64,000 bases of DNA, taken from assembly GCF_017591435.1 (NCBI RefSeq), contig NC_059285.1, positions 27,629,108 to 27,693,107 of the forward strand. The letters run 5' to 3'. Positions 1-12,538 of the stretch are shown one piece after another. Source of the stretch: Portunus trituberculatus. Lineage: Eukaryota > Arthropoda > Malacostraca > Decapoda > Portunidae. A program made the position numbers and the translations under genes. Position 1 is the stretch's first letter. Every line of letters starts with the position of its first letter. The notes below the pieces were generated by a model, which ran no database searches, was not told the DNA's origin, and saw nothing but the letters and a program-made list of their open reading frames with translations.

Positions 1-903
1 TACTGCGGAGCTGTCTGCCATAGTCCTAGCTTTACAGATTATTTTTACTCTCCCGGTTTCGTCTTCCTGCAGTGCTCCTACTGCTCTCTTTAGCACTGTC
101 TCCTTTAACCCTTTGGTTTTATCAGCCCTGGAGTGGCTATATTTTCTTACCAAACGATGATATCGCGTTGGGTTCTGTTGGGTCCCTGGTCACGTAGGTG
201 TCCAGGGAATGAACACGCAGACCGCCTCGCTAAAGAGGCAGCAAGTCGCGCTCCATCTCCTGCCTCTGTTCCATGTCGAGATGTATTTCATGCAATTCGT
301 GTGGGGATTGCAGCAATATGGCAGAGGAGATGGCTAACGGGGGTCGCAACCTCGAAAATGGGAGAGATTACTACTTCCACACTCCCTCAGTGGACTTACA
401 CCCATGTCCGGGATCGCCGTGCACAGACTTTACTGGCACGACTTCGTATAGGTCACACGTACCTTACACAAAGGTACCTCCTGACCAGGGACCCTCAACC
501 TTACTGTGATGACTGCTTGGTGCCGCTCACCGTGCGGCACCTGTTGGTGGAGTGCCCTAGTTTGATCCGAGTTACGACACCGCTACCTCTACCGCTGTCG
601 CGGTAGGGATAGCGGTGTCTATTATATCTCAAAGCTACTTGACCAGAGTGTCTGGTTCAGGGCCATGACCTTTTTAGGTTTTTGGGAGAAGCTGGCCTTC
701 TACCAAAGCTTTGAATTTTATTCTTATTTTATTATATGGATTTTGATATTTTATTTAGTTTTAGTCTTTTTTTTAATTTTTAGATATTATATTGTTTTTA
801 ACTGTTTATATTTTATATAGTTTTTTTTTTATTATTAAAGCTGCGCCATATGACCTTAGCCGTGCCGGCGCCTTATTTTAAAATCCATCCATCCATCCAT
901 CCT
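1..903 (+). mobile_element. Family A LINE, copy A1: 3' end, cut by window edge
   Basis: This is the last part of ORF2 and the 3' UTR of family A. The first codons match the middle of the RNase H domain (TAELSAIVLAL in other copies). Codons 133-606 carry the RNase H end with the pattern RRCPGNEHADRLAKEAASR, then the C-terminal CCHC-like motif (YCDDCLVPLTVRHLLVECP). A short deletion removes the usual SDCRSA block near 70, and a frame change near 570 ends the reading frame early. The AT-rich 3' UTR ends in a (ATCC)n tail at about 884-902, the same tail seen on A2, A3 and A7. It is non-functional. Its 5' part lies outside the window. Confidence 0.85.
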
Positions 904-2665
904 TCCAGCACCTTGTCTACCACAGACAGAAGGGAGAATGGGTGGTAGCTTGTTGCCTCGAACTTGCTGCCTCTTTTAGCCCGGAGACGAAGAGGATGGC
1001 TTACACAATCGTGGCTATATGTTGTGCCACAGATAGTGAGCTTAGGGCAGTTCGCATTTCTACCTCATTCGTGATGAATAAGGTCATCGTGGCACATGCT
1101 ACTACAGGAAGTGAAGGAGTAGGTCTGGTGGAGTCAGGAACAGTAATTTTTTTGTGAAAATTTTTGAGTCAACAGGTCCATCTTCTCCTTGGTTGTAGTG
1201 GCTGCACTGCCGTCTCTCCTCAAGAGGAGAAGAATGCTGGATTCGTTCATATCCCCTTGGCTGTCTATGACGAGGCTCCACCACTGCTTGGAGCCGACTT
1301 GGCCACCACTTGTTTTTTTTTTTCTTGTCTTTCACCCATTCATTGGTTCTTGTCCCAGATCTGAGTGTCTTTCATATTGGCAGCTGCTTCTCTGTGTAGC
1401 GCTCTGTTTCGCTTCGTAGAGTGGTGCTTATAGGATAGCCATGCCCCAATTTTTTTTTTATCTGAAGCGGTGCGACACTGAGGCTGATTAGAAGCCTTAC
1501 TTCTGTGTTGCATGGGGGCCAATAGCACCTTAGTGGACCTGCTTGTCCACGTCTTCCTGCAGTAGACTCTCCCAAGTGAGCTATTACAAGTGGCAGCGAA
1601 AGCCTGCCCAGTTAGCCTTCTCCCATTGCCAGAGAGAGCGGCTGGCACTCTCATCCCAAAGCCTCCTGGTGAGGACTTCTGCGTGATCTGAGTCGCTAAC
1701 GCGCCCAAGTGACGAGCAGTGCACTTCAGGAAGGGGGGGCGGGGTGTAGAAGTCACTCACTATGGGTTGAGGGAGGAGGCAGAACGATGAATGGGGAGGC
1801 TTAATAGAGGTCAAACACGTCCAGCAAGGAGTTGTAGATGTTATTTATTGGTGGTTTGTCCAGGGCATCAAGGATGATTATATTCTCATACTGATGGACT
1901 GTTATGAGGCGATCAAGGTTACCCACTTTAAGTCCACCACTTCAGTTGCCTGTGAGGAAGGCTTGTAGCCTGCACAGGATTCCTCGACCACCGTCGCTGA
2001 TTCTTTTGAAGATAATTAAGGCCTGCTGGAATGGGAGTGTCTAGCACCTCAACGTTTAATGAGACTGTAACAGGGTGCTATCCCCCTCCCTATGTTGAGC
2101 GGTTCTTCTTGATCCAAGCTGAATAGTCCTTTATGAGGGTTCCCCAAGAAGGTCCAAGACACAACCACTACGTCATCGTCCTTTACATGGAAAAATCTTT
2201 GCATGAGCTCCCCGACGTTCGTGTGTAAATAGGAGCCGAATATCTACCAGCTTGAGAAGGAAGGTTTGTGTGAGGTGCTTGGGGCAAGGTTGTTAGAGCT
2301 CCCCACGAGGTGGGTGGAGAAGATTAACAGGCAGCACTACTAAGTGCCATGAATGTCTCTTGACTGCTTCAGTTAAGTCCTGATGTCTCCTGTCCTGCCG
2401 TCTGTTCATGGCAGATTTATCAACTATGGAAACAATACTCAAGTGAGCTGCTTAAGACGCTGCTCTCTATAGTGACCCTGCCGACGGCAAAAGGGACACT
2501 TGTTCCGACTTGTCCTCGCTTCCTTCGTGATATCCACTCTTTCACTTGCAGGCCTACCGCCAAATCTTTCAGGCCGTTTCCTGCTTGCTTCTTGTTGAGG
2601 GGGCTGCCTACGTCCCAGAGGTGGTCGTATGCTCCAAGCCTGGGCCTGGATACGTGGGTGGGAAG
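904..2665. other. Unassigned stretch without a recognisable gene
   Basis: No frame on either strand gives a protein I recognise. On the - strand at 2458-2502 there is a retroviral-type zinc-knuckle pattern, CPFCRRQGHYREQ, with arginine where the last cysteine should be. The adjoining frames are charged and open over only short runs. This could be the decayed gag of an unidentified LTR element, but the evidence is thin. Nothing else in the stretch stands out. Confidence 0.4.
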
Positions 2666-5600
2666 TTTTTTTTTTTTTTTTTTTTACATTACAAGGGCAC
2701 TGGCCAAGGGCAAACAAAGTGTTGGAAAAAAAAAATCCCGCTGGTTGCCAGGCCCTGTTAAGAGGAAAGTAGGCCAAAAGAAAAACAAAAAAATCTAAAA
2801 GGAGGGTCCAGTTAACGTAAGAGGTGTCTTGACACTCCTCTTTTGAAAGAGTTTAAGTCATAGGCAGGTGGAAATACAGACACAGGTAGAGAGTTCCAGA
2901 GTTTACCAGTGTAGGGAATGAAGGAGTGAAGATACTGGTTAACTCTTGCATTAGGAAGATGGACAGAATAGGGATGAGAAGAAGTAGAGAGTCTTGTGCA
3001 GCGAGGCCGCAGGAGGGGAAGGCATGCAGTTAGCAAGTTCAGAAGAGCAGACAGCATGAAAACAGCGGTAGAAGACAGATAAAGATGCAACATTGCGGCG
3101 GTGACTTAAAGAATCAAGACAGTCAGTTAGAGGAGAAGAGTTGATAAGACGAAAAGCTTTAGATTCCACCTTGTTTAGTAAAGCTGTGTGTGGATCCCCC
3201 AGACATGAGAGCCATACTCCATACACGGGCGGATAAGGCCCTTGTACAGAGCAAGCAGCTGGGAGGAGAGAAAATGGACGAAGACGCCATAGGACACCTA
3301 ACTTCTTGGAAGCTGATTTAGCAAGAGTAGAGATGTGAAATTTCCAGTTTAGATTTTTAGTGAAGGATAGACCGAGTGTGTTTAATGTAGAGGAGAGGGA
3401 AGTTGAGTGTTATTGAAGAAGAGAGGATAGTTGTCTGGAAGGTTATGTCGAGTAGATAGTTGTAGAAATTGAGTTTTGAGGCATTGAACAAAACCAGGTT
3501 TTCTCTGCCCCAATCAGAAACAAGTGAAAGATCAGAAGTTAGGCGTCCTATAGCATCTCGCCTTGAGTCATTTAATTGTTGTTGGGTTGGGCGTCTGTTG
3601 AACGCTGTTGAATAATGCAGGGTGGTATCATCAGCATAGGAGTGGATAGGGCATTGAGTCAGATTTAGGAGATCATTGATGAATAATAGAAAGAGAGTGG
3701 GTGATAGGACAGAACCCTGTGGAACACCACTGTTGATAGTTTTAGGGAAGAACAGTGACCGTCTACTACAGCAGCAATAGAACGATCGGAAAGGAAACTG
3801 GAGATGAAGGTACAGAGAGAAGGATAGAATCCGTAGGAGGGTAGTTTAGAAATTAAAGATTTGTGCCAGACTCTATCGAAGGCTTTCGATATGTCAAGGC
3901 CGACAGCAAAGGTTTCACCGAAGTCCCTAAAAGAGGATGACCAAGATTCAGTTAGGAAAGTAAGAAGATCACCAGTAGATCTGCCTTTACGGAAACCATA
4001 CTGGCAATCAGAGAGAAGGTTGTGAGCTGATAGATGCCTCATTATCTTCCTATTAAGGATAGACTCAAAGGCTTTAGAAAGGCAGGAAATCAAAGCTATA
4101 GGGCGGTAGTTAGAAGGATTGGAGTGGTCACCTTTTTAGGGACAGGTTGAATGTGAGCAAACTTCCAGCAAGAAGGATAAATAGAAGTAGAGACACAGAT
4201 GAAAGAGTTTGACCAGGCAGTGAGCGAGTTCAAGCACAGTTTTGAGAACAACAGGAGGGACTCCATCCGGACCGTAAGCCTTCCGAGAATCAAGGCCAGA
4301 GAGGGCCAGGAAAACGTCTTTATAAAGAATTTTAATTTTAGGGATGAAGTAGTCAGAGGGTGGAGGAGTAGGAGGAATATGCCCAGAATCATCCAAAGTT
4401 GAGTTGGTAGCAAAGGTTTGAGCGAAGAGTTCAGCTTTAGAAAAGAAGAGACAGCTGTAGAGCCATCTGGATGAAGTAAAGGAGGAAAGACGAAGAAGTA
4501 AAGTTGTTAGAGATATTATTGGCTAGATGCCAGAAATCTCGAGAGGAGTTAGAATTGGAAAGACTTTGACATTTTCTATTGATGAAAGAGTTTTAGTAAG
4601 TTGGAGAATAGATTTGGCATGATTACGGGCAGAAATATATAGGGCATGAGTTTCAGCAGTTGGATGGCTACGGAACCGTTTGTGAGCCGCCTCTCTATCA
4701 TTGACAGCACGAGAACAAGCAGAGTTAAACCAAGGCTTTTTAGCTTTAGGGTTAGAGAAAGTATGAGGAATGTATAGCTCCATGCCAGAGATAATCACCT
4801 CTGTTATGCGCTCGGCACAAAGAGAAGGATCTCTGACATGAAAACAATAATCATCCCAAGGGAAATCAGAATAGTACTGCCTTAGTTCCTCCCACTTAGC
4901 AGAGTTAAAATGCCAGAAGCACCTCCGCTTAGGCGGGTCCTGAGGCTGCACTGGAGTGATAGAACTGGTAACGGAAATTAGATTGTGGTCGGAGGAGCCC
5001 AACGGAGAGGAAAGTTTAACAGAGTAAGCAGAAGGGTTGGAGGTTAGGAAAAGATCAAGAATGTTGGGCGTGTCTCCAAGGCGGTCAGGAATACGGGTAG
5101 GGAACTTCACTAGCTGCTCTAGGTCATGAAGGATAGCAAAGTTGAAGGTTTGTTCACCAGGTTGGTCAGTGAAAGAAGATGAAAGCCAAAGCTGGTGGTG
5201 AACATTGAAATCCCTAAAATGGAGATCTCAGCAAAGGAAAGTGAGATAAGATGTGCTCCACCTTGGAAGTCAAATAGTCAAAGAATTTTACATAGTCAGA
5301 GGAATTAGGTGAGAGGTATACAGCACAGATGAATTTAGTTAGAGAGTGACATTGAAGTCTTAGCCAGATGGTAGAAAATTCTGAAGATTCAAGATTGTGG
5401 GCACGAGAGCAAGTGGTGTCGTTACGCACGTATGCGCAACATCCAGCTTTGGATTGAAAATGAGGATAGAGCAAGTAGGAGGAACAGAAAAGGGCTGCTG
5501 TCAGTAGTCACAGACAACTGTGTTTCAGTTAGGAAGAGAAGATGAGGTTTAGTAGAGGAGAGGTGGTGTTCCACAGATTGAAAATTAGAACGAAGGCCAC

Positions 5601-5968
5601 GAATGTTGCAGAAATTGATAGTGAAAGTATTAGATGAAGTGTCAAGACACCCAAGGTCGACAGCAGAGGGCAGTCCGACCTGGGGACATTTATGGTCCCT
5701 CCCAGAGGGGACTCCGAGGCAGGGCGTGGTGAAGCCATTATTAAATTTTGATTTGAAGAGAGTGTAAAAGTGTAAGGTGTTGTAGTGTAGTGTAGGAAGT
5801 AGTAGAAGTTGTCTTTAGAGGGCAGGCTGCAGCTGCTCAATTGTATAAATGAGACCACAAAGGGAACCGGGAAGAGAGGACACGGGAATCACTCAGTCTG
5901 CAGCACTGCCTACATCCCCGTAAGTACCTCTCCTGGAGTATTCCACCGGGCGGCAGGTGACTACTGCC

Positions 5969-5971
<3 letters not shown>
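2666..5971 (-). mobile_element. Family C jockey-like LINE, copy C1, nearly full ORF2
   Basis: On the - strand this is a jockey-type LINE ending in a poly-A tail, seen as a run of 20 T at 2666-2685. Next to the tail is the end motif GCCCTTGGCCAGTGCCC, shared with C3. The body holds an endonuclease, RT and C-terminal region in several broken frames. The far end (about 5860-5971) has no coding signal and is probably its 5' UTR; a (TA)n tract follows. No separate ORF1 was found. Similar - strand fragments lie at 13716, 20520 and 61860. Confidence 0.8.
2812..5858 (-). pseudogene. C1 ORF2: endonuclease-reverse transcriptase, broken
   Basis: Read from 5858 down, the order is a short leader (MASPRPASESPLGG) and an endonuclease start (CNIRGLRSNFQSVEHH, TETQLSV) near 5620-5510. 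Then come endonuclease pieces at 5474-5214 and 5110-4523 (DTPNILDLFLTS, GSSDHNLIS), which match the EEP nuclease fold. RT follows: KAYGPDGVPPVVLK near 4340, QYGFRKGRSTGDLL near 4000, DISKAFDRVWHKSL near 3890, and the catalytic YADD encoded at about 3627-3642. The C-terminus ends in TGKLWNSLPVSVFPP near 2880. At least six frameshifts and stops separate these blocks, so it cannot make a full enzyme. Confidence 0.8.

Positions 5972-6026
<55 letters not shown>
5972..6026. repeat. (TA)n microsatellite
   Basis: A pure TA dinucleotide run sits between the 5' end of C1 and a 70-bp unassigned spacer. Open frames across it (repeating Tyr-Ile) are artefacts. Confidence 0.95.
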
Positions 6027-6031
<5 letters not shown>

Positions 6032-6097
6032 TATTTGGCGCAACCTTATTGGTTAGGTCACTGCGTGGTCTGGTAGGGATAGCGATGTGGTTGGCTG

Positions 6098-6439
6098 ATC
6101 CTCCAATTCCCCTCGTGACTTCTGGCATCTGACCCAAAACATCAATAACTTAACTTCTTTATCTTTCTCTCCTTCATATCATCCTAATGGCACCACTGCC
6201 ATCTCATCTGCCTCTAAAGCTGAATTCTTCTCTCAAACCTTTGCTAAAAACTCCAGCTTGGATGATTCTAGGCTTGTTCCTCCCTCTCTTTTCCCTCTGA
6301 CGATTTCATACCTACAATTAATGTTCTTCATAATGATGCTTTCCATGCCCACACTGGTCTAAACACTCTGAAAGCTTATGGACCTGATGGGGTCCCTTCT
6401 ATTGTTCTCCAAAACTGTGCTTCCATGCTTGCACCTCTC
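6098..6439 (+). mobile_element. Family C LINE fragment, copy C6
   Basis: This is a short + strand piece of family C covering the endonuclease-RT linker. It reads SQTFAKNSSLDD, then LKAYGPDGVPSIVLQNCAS, which matches the same region of C1 and C2. It stops abruptly at 6439, where the 5' end of A2 begins. A2 may therefore have inserted into this copy, but the rest of C6 is not found beyond A2 or A3. Confidence 0.7.
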
Positions 6440-6881
6440 AGATGGGAACCGCCTTGTCGTGGTGTGGGGGCTTGCGTGCCCCTGTGACCTGGCGAGCTAG
6501 GCTAGAGGGGCTTAGGCCCCTGCTCTGCCCTTTCGAGGGGAAGAGGGTTACCCATGCTAGTACGGTCTCCAGTGAGGAGCCAGACTAAATGGTTCCTACG
6601 TAGGCTGCCAGTGGACAGCGGAGCCACCCGCTGAAGGGATTTCCCAGTAGGGGCCGTCCTGTGCTGGATGGTTGGGTGTCCAGGCTGGGATGCTTTGGGA
6701 GGGGGGTCTCAGCTCTGTCGTGGACAAGCATTCGTAGCATGTGGGGCCTTTTTTTAAAACGACTGGTCCGCATGGGGACGAGGTACCCAGACCACGGTAG
6801 CCAGCGCTCCTTCCCATTGTAGTCCCAGTAGGTGGTTTCCCTTGCCCCTGGAGCCAATTTTTTTTTTATAACTTTATACAT
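6440..6881 (+). promoter_or_regulatory. 5' UTR of A2, hairpin-rich
   Basis: The same leader starts A2, A4 and A7. Three hairpins follow one another within the first 130 bases: GGGGC-TTGCGT-GCCCC, then AGGGGC-TTAG-GCCCCT, then one with a CCCT-TTCG-AGGG core. The terminal GGGAACC can also pair with a conserved GGTTCCT at about 6592. A long T-run precedes the ORF1 start at 6882. A structured leader with promoter or ribozyme activity is possible but not shown. Confidence 0.6.
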
Positions 6882-8745
6882 ATGATTAAACACAAAAAAA
6901 CTGTCAGGTTCTCGTGAGGTGGCTGACCTAACCCGCGAGACGTCATCTTCAGGTCTGAGTGGGAAGGAGGATTCCCCTCCACAAGAGCCTCCCACAGCTC
7001 CTGTGGGAACAGTCTCCTGTTCTGGGAGTTCTTCTGAGGGACGTATTTCTGCTGCATATGACTCGCTTGTGATGGTAAATGTTAACCCATCATTTTCTTA
7101 TCACGCCTTGCACTCCCTTCTCAAGGTGTATGGCACGGTTGTTCGCATTCGACTTGTTTATGATAAGGATGAAACCCGTCTGGCTTATGAACATGTGGCA
7201 TCCCTGCCCCTTGCTGGCTCTGACTTTAAGACAGAACTTCTCCACTCGCGCAATATTTCGGACAGTGACACGGACTACATCCCAAAACTTTTTGGCCACT
7301 ATTCAGAGAATTTAGTTCCTGAAGTCCGCCAGATCCCGCCTCCACGTTGGTTTGTGGCCTACTACAGAAATGGGCATGAGAATTTCATCTATGCCTCCCA
7401 GTACTTGTCCAAAGAGATCAGCACGATTCCTGAGGGAAATCTCAAGAAATACGGGAAGGGAATGCGCGTGCGAGCGAAAGATATCACGCAGGCAAGGATG
7501 TTGCAACATCTACCATGTCCTTCTCACAGCATGTTTGAGACTATTAAGGCATATCCCACCTTTAATTACAGTAAAGGTTGTGTGTACAGTCAGGATCTTT
7601 ATGATTTTCCTGACGGAAATACTGGCTATGTGTCCTACCTCAGTCCAGAAGGCAACTAAGATGAGGAACTCCTCCAACATGGTCCTTCTCACCATCTTTG
7701 GGTCCACCCTTCCTGACCGTGTTAATGTCGGGCCTATTAATTTTAGGGTGAGGCGTTTTGTTTCTCGTCCTCTTCAGTGTTTCTCATGTTATTCGTAGTT
7801 CACGGCAAAAGTTCATGAAAAGAAGCTACTCGGTGTGGTAATTGCTCTGCACTAGACTTACATTCAGAGGAGTATTGCAATGCCGCAGCTTATTGTTTCC
7901 ATTGCCGTGATGCTCACCAGGTACGTTCCAGGCAATGACCCAGGTATCGCCTGGAGCAGGACATTCTATTGCTTGCTAACACTCAGTTCATCAGTCTCGG
8001 TAGCGCCCGCCGTGAACTCCTGTACCGCCAGAAGGCCGGTACTGGTGCGACATCCTATGCTTCTTTGGCCGCTCGCTCTTCAGTTGAGTCTGCCGGTCCG
8101 AAGACCACTCCTGCTACCTCTCGCACTGTTGGGGCGGTTGGTTCTGTTCACTTGGCCAATAGGTTTGCCCTTTTGTCCGATGACTCAATTGAGTCACCTA
8201 CAAGAAGCGACGAGAATAATACGGACTTGACCAAACTAACCCATGTAGTGGATGTCCATTTGCCTCCTGCATCGCCTAAGCTTTTGAAGAGCATGACCAA
8301 ACGGCACCGCGGCTCTGCGGAGTCGTTAGATTTAGTTCAGCCTAAGTAGTCTAAGGTTTCTCCCGGTGCACATAATCGTGAGTCCTCCTGGGAATGCTCT
8401 ACTAGGGTAGCTCCAGTAGTTTCTGTTCAGCCTCCTGTGACACCCTCTGTCTGAGATCGGGCTTCTTGTGATGAGGACGGTCTTTGCATGGAGACGTCCG
8501 ATGATATTGTCACAGCCGTCCCTCGTGGACCCACTGTATCGGAAAGTGCAGTCCTGCCTGATCCTCGTCCTCTGAGGACCGGAAGGAGTGATGATAGTTC
8601 GCATCACTCACCGGTAGGCCGAAAGGCTGCGGTCCAGCGACCCGGTACATCTCAACTCCAGGTGTCTTCTCGTCGGTTCATTATTTCTAGTCAGGTGAGT
8701 CACGGGCAGCCCATTCAAAAGGCTCACCCGTCCACTGCACCTAAT
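6882..8745 (+). pseudogene. A2 ORF1: RRM plus CCHC nucleic-acid-binding protein, broken
   Basis: ORF1 of this family is a gag-like RNA-binding protein. Here the RRM-like segment begins MVNVNPSFSYHALHSLLKVY at 7072, but an internal deletion (LVYDKDETRLAYEHV) removes about 14 residues of it. A conserved central domain follows (PPPRWFVAYYRNG, GNLKKYGKG). The zinc-knuckle region (LQCFSCYS) is cut by a frameshift and stop near 7797. The serine- and proline-rich C-terminal part resumes at 7969-8349 and 8488-8748. The copy is dead. Confidence 0.75.
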
Positions 8746-8756
8746 TAGTCATCTTC

Positions 8757-11700
8757 AAGCTTCTACAGTGGAATTGTAGAGGCCTTCGCGCCTCGTGGGG
8801 GGAACTCCGAGCTTTATTGTCTAGTCTTCTTGGCTATCGTGCCTTTTTTAATACTCCTTTCCCTGACCAGGGCCACCACGGTGGCACAGCTATACTTGTC
8901 CGTCAAGACATACCTCTTGTCCTCTTGCAACTCAACTCTCCTCTTCAGATGGTTGTTGTTAAGGTTTTTATGGGACGATCCTACACTATTTGCAGTATAT
9001 ATATCCCTCCCCAGCTTCCTGTCTCCACGGGTGAGCTTGACGGCCTGGTGCGTCAGCTTACTCCGCCTTTTCTTTTATTGGATGATTTTAACGGACGTCA
9101 CCCATTGTGGGATGAAGGTGCTAGTAATCCTCGTGGGGTTTTAATCGGGTCTTTTATTGAGGGATGTTACACATTTCCACAGTCCTACTGGGACTTTTAC
9201 CACTATCGATTTTTCTCTATGTACATCTAATTCTTTCCTTGATTTTAAATGGCGGGTACTACCGGATTTACACGGTAGTGACCACTTTCCGAATTTATTA
9301 TAATCTGTGAACTCTGAGACACAGTCCCGGCCCCCACGCTGGGTTTTAGACAAGACAGATTGGCCTCGATTCACAGATCTTAGCTCTTGTATCCGTCCGC
9401 TGGCTGACTTTTCTACTTGTGCTGAGGCTGTTGATTATTTTCCTGATTTTTTACATTCCGCAGCGCTTCAGACAATCCCTAGGACGTCCGGTCCTAAGCG
9501 TCCCGTTCCTTGGTGGAATGCAGCATGCACAAACGCTGGGAAAGCGAAACGGGCAGCTTTCTCTCGTCTCTGGCGACATCGTGGGGATCCGCAGTGCCTG
9601 GATGCTTTTCGACGCTGCCGAGCTCGGGTCCGCCGCGTTTTGAAAGAGGCACAAAGAGCCTCTTGGAAAGTTTATGTGTCTTCCATTAACGCCCGTACTC
9701 CTCTTACGGATGTGTTTAGCAAAATCCGCCGAATTGCTGGGAAGTATTCTGTTCCTCCTCCACCAGTTTTGTGGTCTGCTAGGCGAACGGAGGCAGACCC
9801 TAAAACAGTCGCCGACCTCTTCAAGGAGCACTTTGCCAGTGTTTTCCGGAGGCATCCTGCAGCCCCAGGCGCACGTCACCACCAGAGAATGGAATGGCAT
9901 AAATTTTTCTTCCGCTGGAGGGGAGTCTTATAATGTCCCATTCTCTGCTTACGAGTTGTGGACTGCTTTGTCTCAGTGTCATGACTCTTCTCCTGGGCTA
10001 GACGACATTCCTTATGCCTTTTTGCGTCACAAATCTGACCGTGCTTTTAACTTTTTATTAAATCTTTATAATATGATTTGGCATACCGGTGAATTTCCAT
10101 CCTCTTTGGCTGTGGCAGTTGTTCTCCCATTTCCGAAGCCTGGAAAGATAATTTCCAGGCTACGACCTGCCGTCCTATATTTTTGACATCCTGCATTTGT
10201 AAAGTTTTAGAAAAGATGGTAAATGTTGTTAGAAAAGGTCGAAAATGTAAGACTCATGTGGAGGAAGTACTTGTCATCGGTACAGTACGGCTTCCGAAAG
10301 ATGAGGTCTACTACTAATGCTCTTTTATCCCTAGAGTCTTCCATTTGTGAGGCCTTCACTAATCACCACCATCAAGTAACTGTGTTTTTTGACCTGGAGA
10401 AGGCCTACGACACGGCTTGGTGTCATGTCATTTTACAGTCTTTGTTTAATTTTGGCCTTCGTGGCCACCTTCCTCTTTTTATCCAACAGTTTTTATCCAG
10501 ACGTTTTTTACGGGTTCGAGTTGGGAGTGTTCTCTCTGAGGCTACTGCTCTAAATGATGGCGTTCCACAGGAAAGTATTCTTAGTGTTATATTATTCGCA
10601 GTCGTCATTAATGGTGTTATTGATACTCTCCCAGATGGCGTTCACAGCTCTTTATATGTTGATGATTTATGTATTTCTTTTGCTGCTGCTAGGATGTCAC
10701 TGATTGAGCGCAAGCTCCAACTGGTGATCAATAGGGTGTCCAGTTGGGCCAACATGAACGGTTTTCGATTCTCCACCTCCAAGACCGTAGCCATGCATTT
10801 TTGTCGCAACCGTGGTGTCCATCCAGACCCGGATTTATACCTCGCCAATAGACGCCTCTCATGCGTGGAGGCGATTCGATATCTTGGCCTTTCATTTGAC
10901 AACCGTCTCACCTGGGTTCCCCATTTCCGTTCTCTTAAGGCGTCTTGTCGGCAGGCATTATCCCTTCTTCGGGTTTTAAGTCACACCTCTTGGGGTGCGG
11001 ACAGGGACACGTTGCTGCTGCTTCACCGTACACTCATACTTCCGAAGCTGGAATACGGCTGTGAGATCTACTCATCCGCAACGGATGCACGATTACGCAC
11101 GCTTGACCCCGTGCATCATGCTGGGGTCCGCTTGGCTACAGGTGCATTTCGGACATCTCCAATACCTAGTCTTCTAGACGCTGGTTTCTGGCCGCTCGAC
11201 CTCCGGCGCCAGTCTTCGATGCTTCGGTGTTGGTTTAGCACCCACCGTCTTCCCGATTCTGTCCCTTGTCTGTCTATGTTGCGGGACTCGCGTTCGCAGG
11301 CGTATGTCACTCGACCTAGTCTACCAAAACCTTTTGGCCTTCGAGTGGCAAACCTCATGTTGGATTTGTCCATCGACCCCATTCCTGTCTACTCTTTCCG
11401 GCTCCCACGAGTTAGTTCTTGGCAGCTTCCGGTTGTTTCAAAATGCCCTCCTGCCATGGATGGCAAGAAGGATTCTCTGGCAGCTCTGTTCCACACCCGG
11501 TTTTTAGAACACTGTTTTATCCATTCTGATGACATCCCCGTTTTTACTGATGGTTCCAAATCCGACGCAGGCGTTGGGTTTAGTGTTGTTTTCCCTCTTT
11601 TTATCGGTCTGGCAGGCTTCCTTCGGTAGCCTCCGTCTTTACTGCGGAGCTGTCTGCCATAGTCCTAGCTTTACAGAATATTTTCACTCTCCCTATTTCG

Positions 11701-12362
11701 TCTTTCACAATTTTTAGTGACTGTCGCAGTGCTCTTACTGCTCTCTTTTGCACAGTCTCTCTTAATCCTTTGGTTTTATCAGTCCTGGAGTGGCTATATC
11801 TTCTTACTAAACGAGGATATCGTGTTGGGTTCTGTTGGGTCCCTGGTCACGTTGGTGTTCAAGGGAATGAACACGAAGACCGCCTCGCTAAAGAGGCAGC
11901 AAATCGCCCTCCATCTCCTGCCCCTGTTCCGTTTCGAGATGTATTTCACTCTATTCGTGTGGTGGTTGCAGCATTATGGCAGAGGAGATGGCTAACGGGG
12001 GGGTCGCAACCTCGAAAATGGAAGAGATCACTACTTCCACTATCCCTCAGTGGACATACTTCCATGTCCGGGATTGCCGTGCACAGACTTTATTGGCGCG
12101 ACTGCGCATAGGTCACACGTACCTTACACAAAGGTACCTTTTGACCAGGGACCTCCAGCCTTACTGTGAAGACTGCCTGGTGCAGCACCTGTTGGTGGAG
12201 TGCCCTAGTTTGATCGAGTTACGACACCGCTACCTCTACCGGTGTCGCGGTAGAGATAGCGGTGTCTACTATCTCTCAATGGTCCTTAGACCAGAGTGTC
12301 TGGTTCAAGGCCATGACGTTTTTAGGGGTTTGGGAGAAAGTGGCCTTCTCCCAAAGCTATGA
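8757..12362 (+). pseudogene. A2 ORF2: endonuclease, RT and RNase H, broken
   Basis: The endonuclease start is present, but a deletion near 8823 removes the segment holding the catalytic glutamate (QET in A4). LLDDFNGRHPLWDEG (8.8-9.2 kb) remains. The long open frame 10223-11629 has RT motifs YGFRKMRSTTNALL, FFDLEKAYDTAW, GVPQESIL and the catalytic LYVDDLC. RNase H follows: VFTDGSKSDAGVGFSVV, TAELSAIVLAL after a frame change, and CWVPGHVGVQGNEHEDRLAKE. A C-terminal CCHC-like motif (YCEDCLVQHLLVECP) ends it. About eight frameshifts or stops separate the pieces. Confidence 0.85.
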
Positions 12363-12538
12363 ATTTTATTCTTATTTTATTATGTATTTTAATATTTTAT
12401 TTAGTTTTATTGTCCTTTTTTTTTGTTTTTAAACTACTGTATTGTTTTTAACTGTTTTTAGACATTTTAAATTTTTGAAGCGGCGCAATATGACCTTGGC
12501 TGTGGTGGCGCCTTTTTTAAAATCCATCTATCCATCCT

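Larger units (their letters stand above)
6440..12537 (+). mobile_element. Family A LINE, copy A2: near full length
   Basis: This copy runs from the shared 5' start (AGATGGGAACC) through a GC-rich 5' UTR, ORF1, ORF2 and an AT-rich 3' UTR to a short ATCC-type tail at about 12522-12537. At 6.1 kb it is the most complete copy, and the only one keeping RT and RNase H together. Both ORFs are broken. The RNase H domain, together with the jockey/I-type endonuclease and RT, places the family in the I/Nimb/LOA side of the LINEs. That clade call is an inference. Confidence 0.9.

Noticed and set aside
2439..2777. A single - strand gene of 112 residues with a zinc knuckle
   Set aside because: The frame runs through the poly-A tail of C1, so it joins two unrelated sequences. 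Only the knuckle-like part could be real, and its last Cys is Arg.
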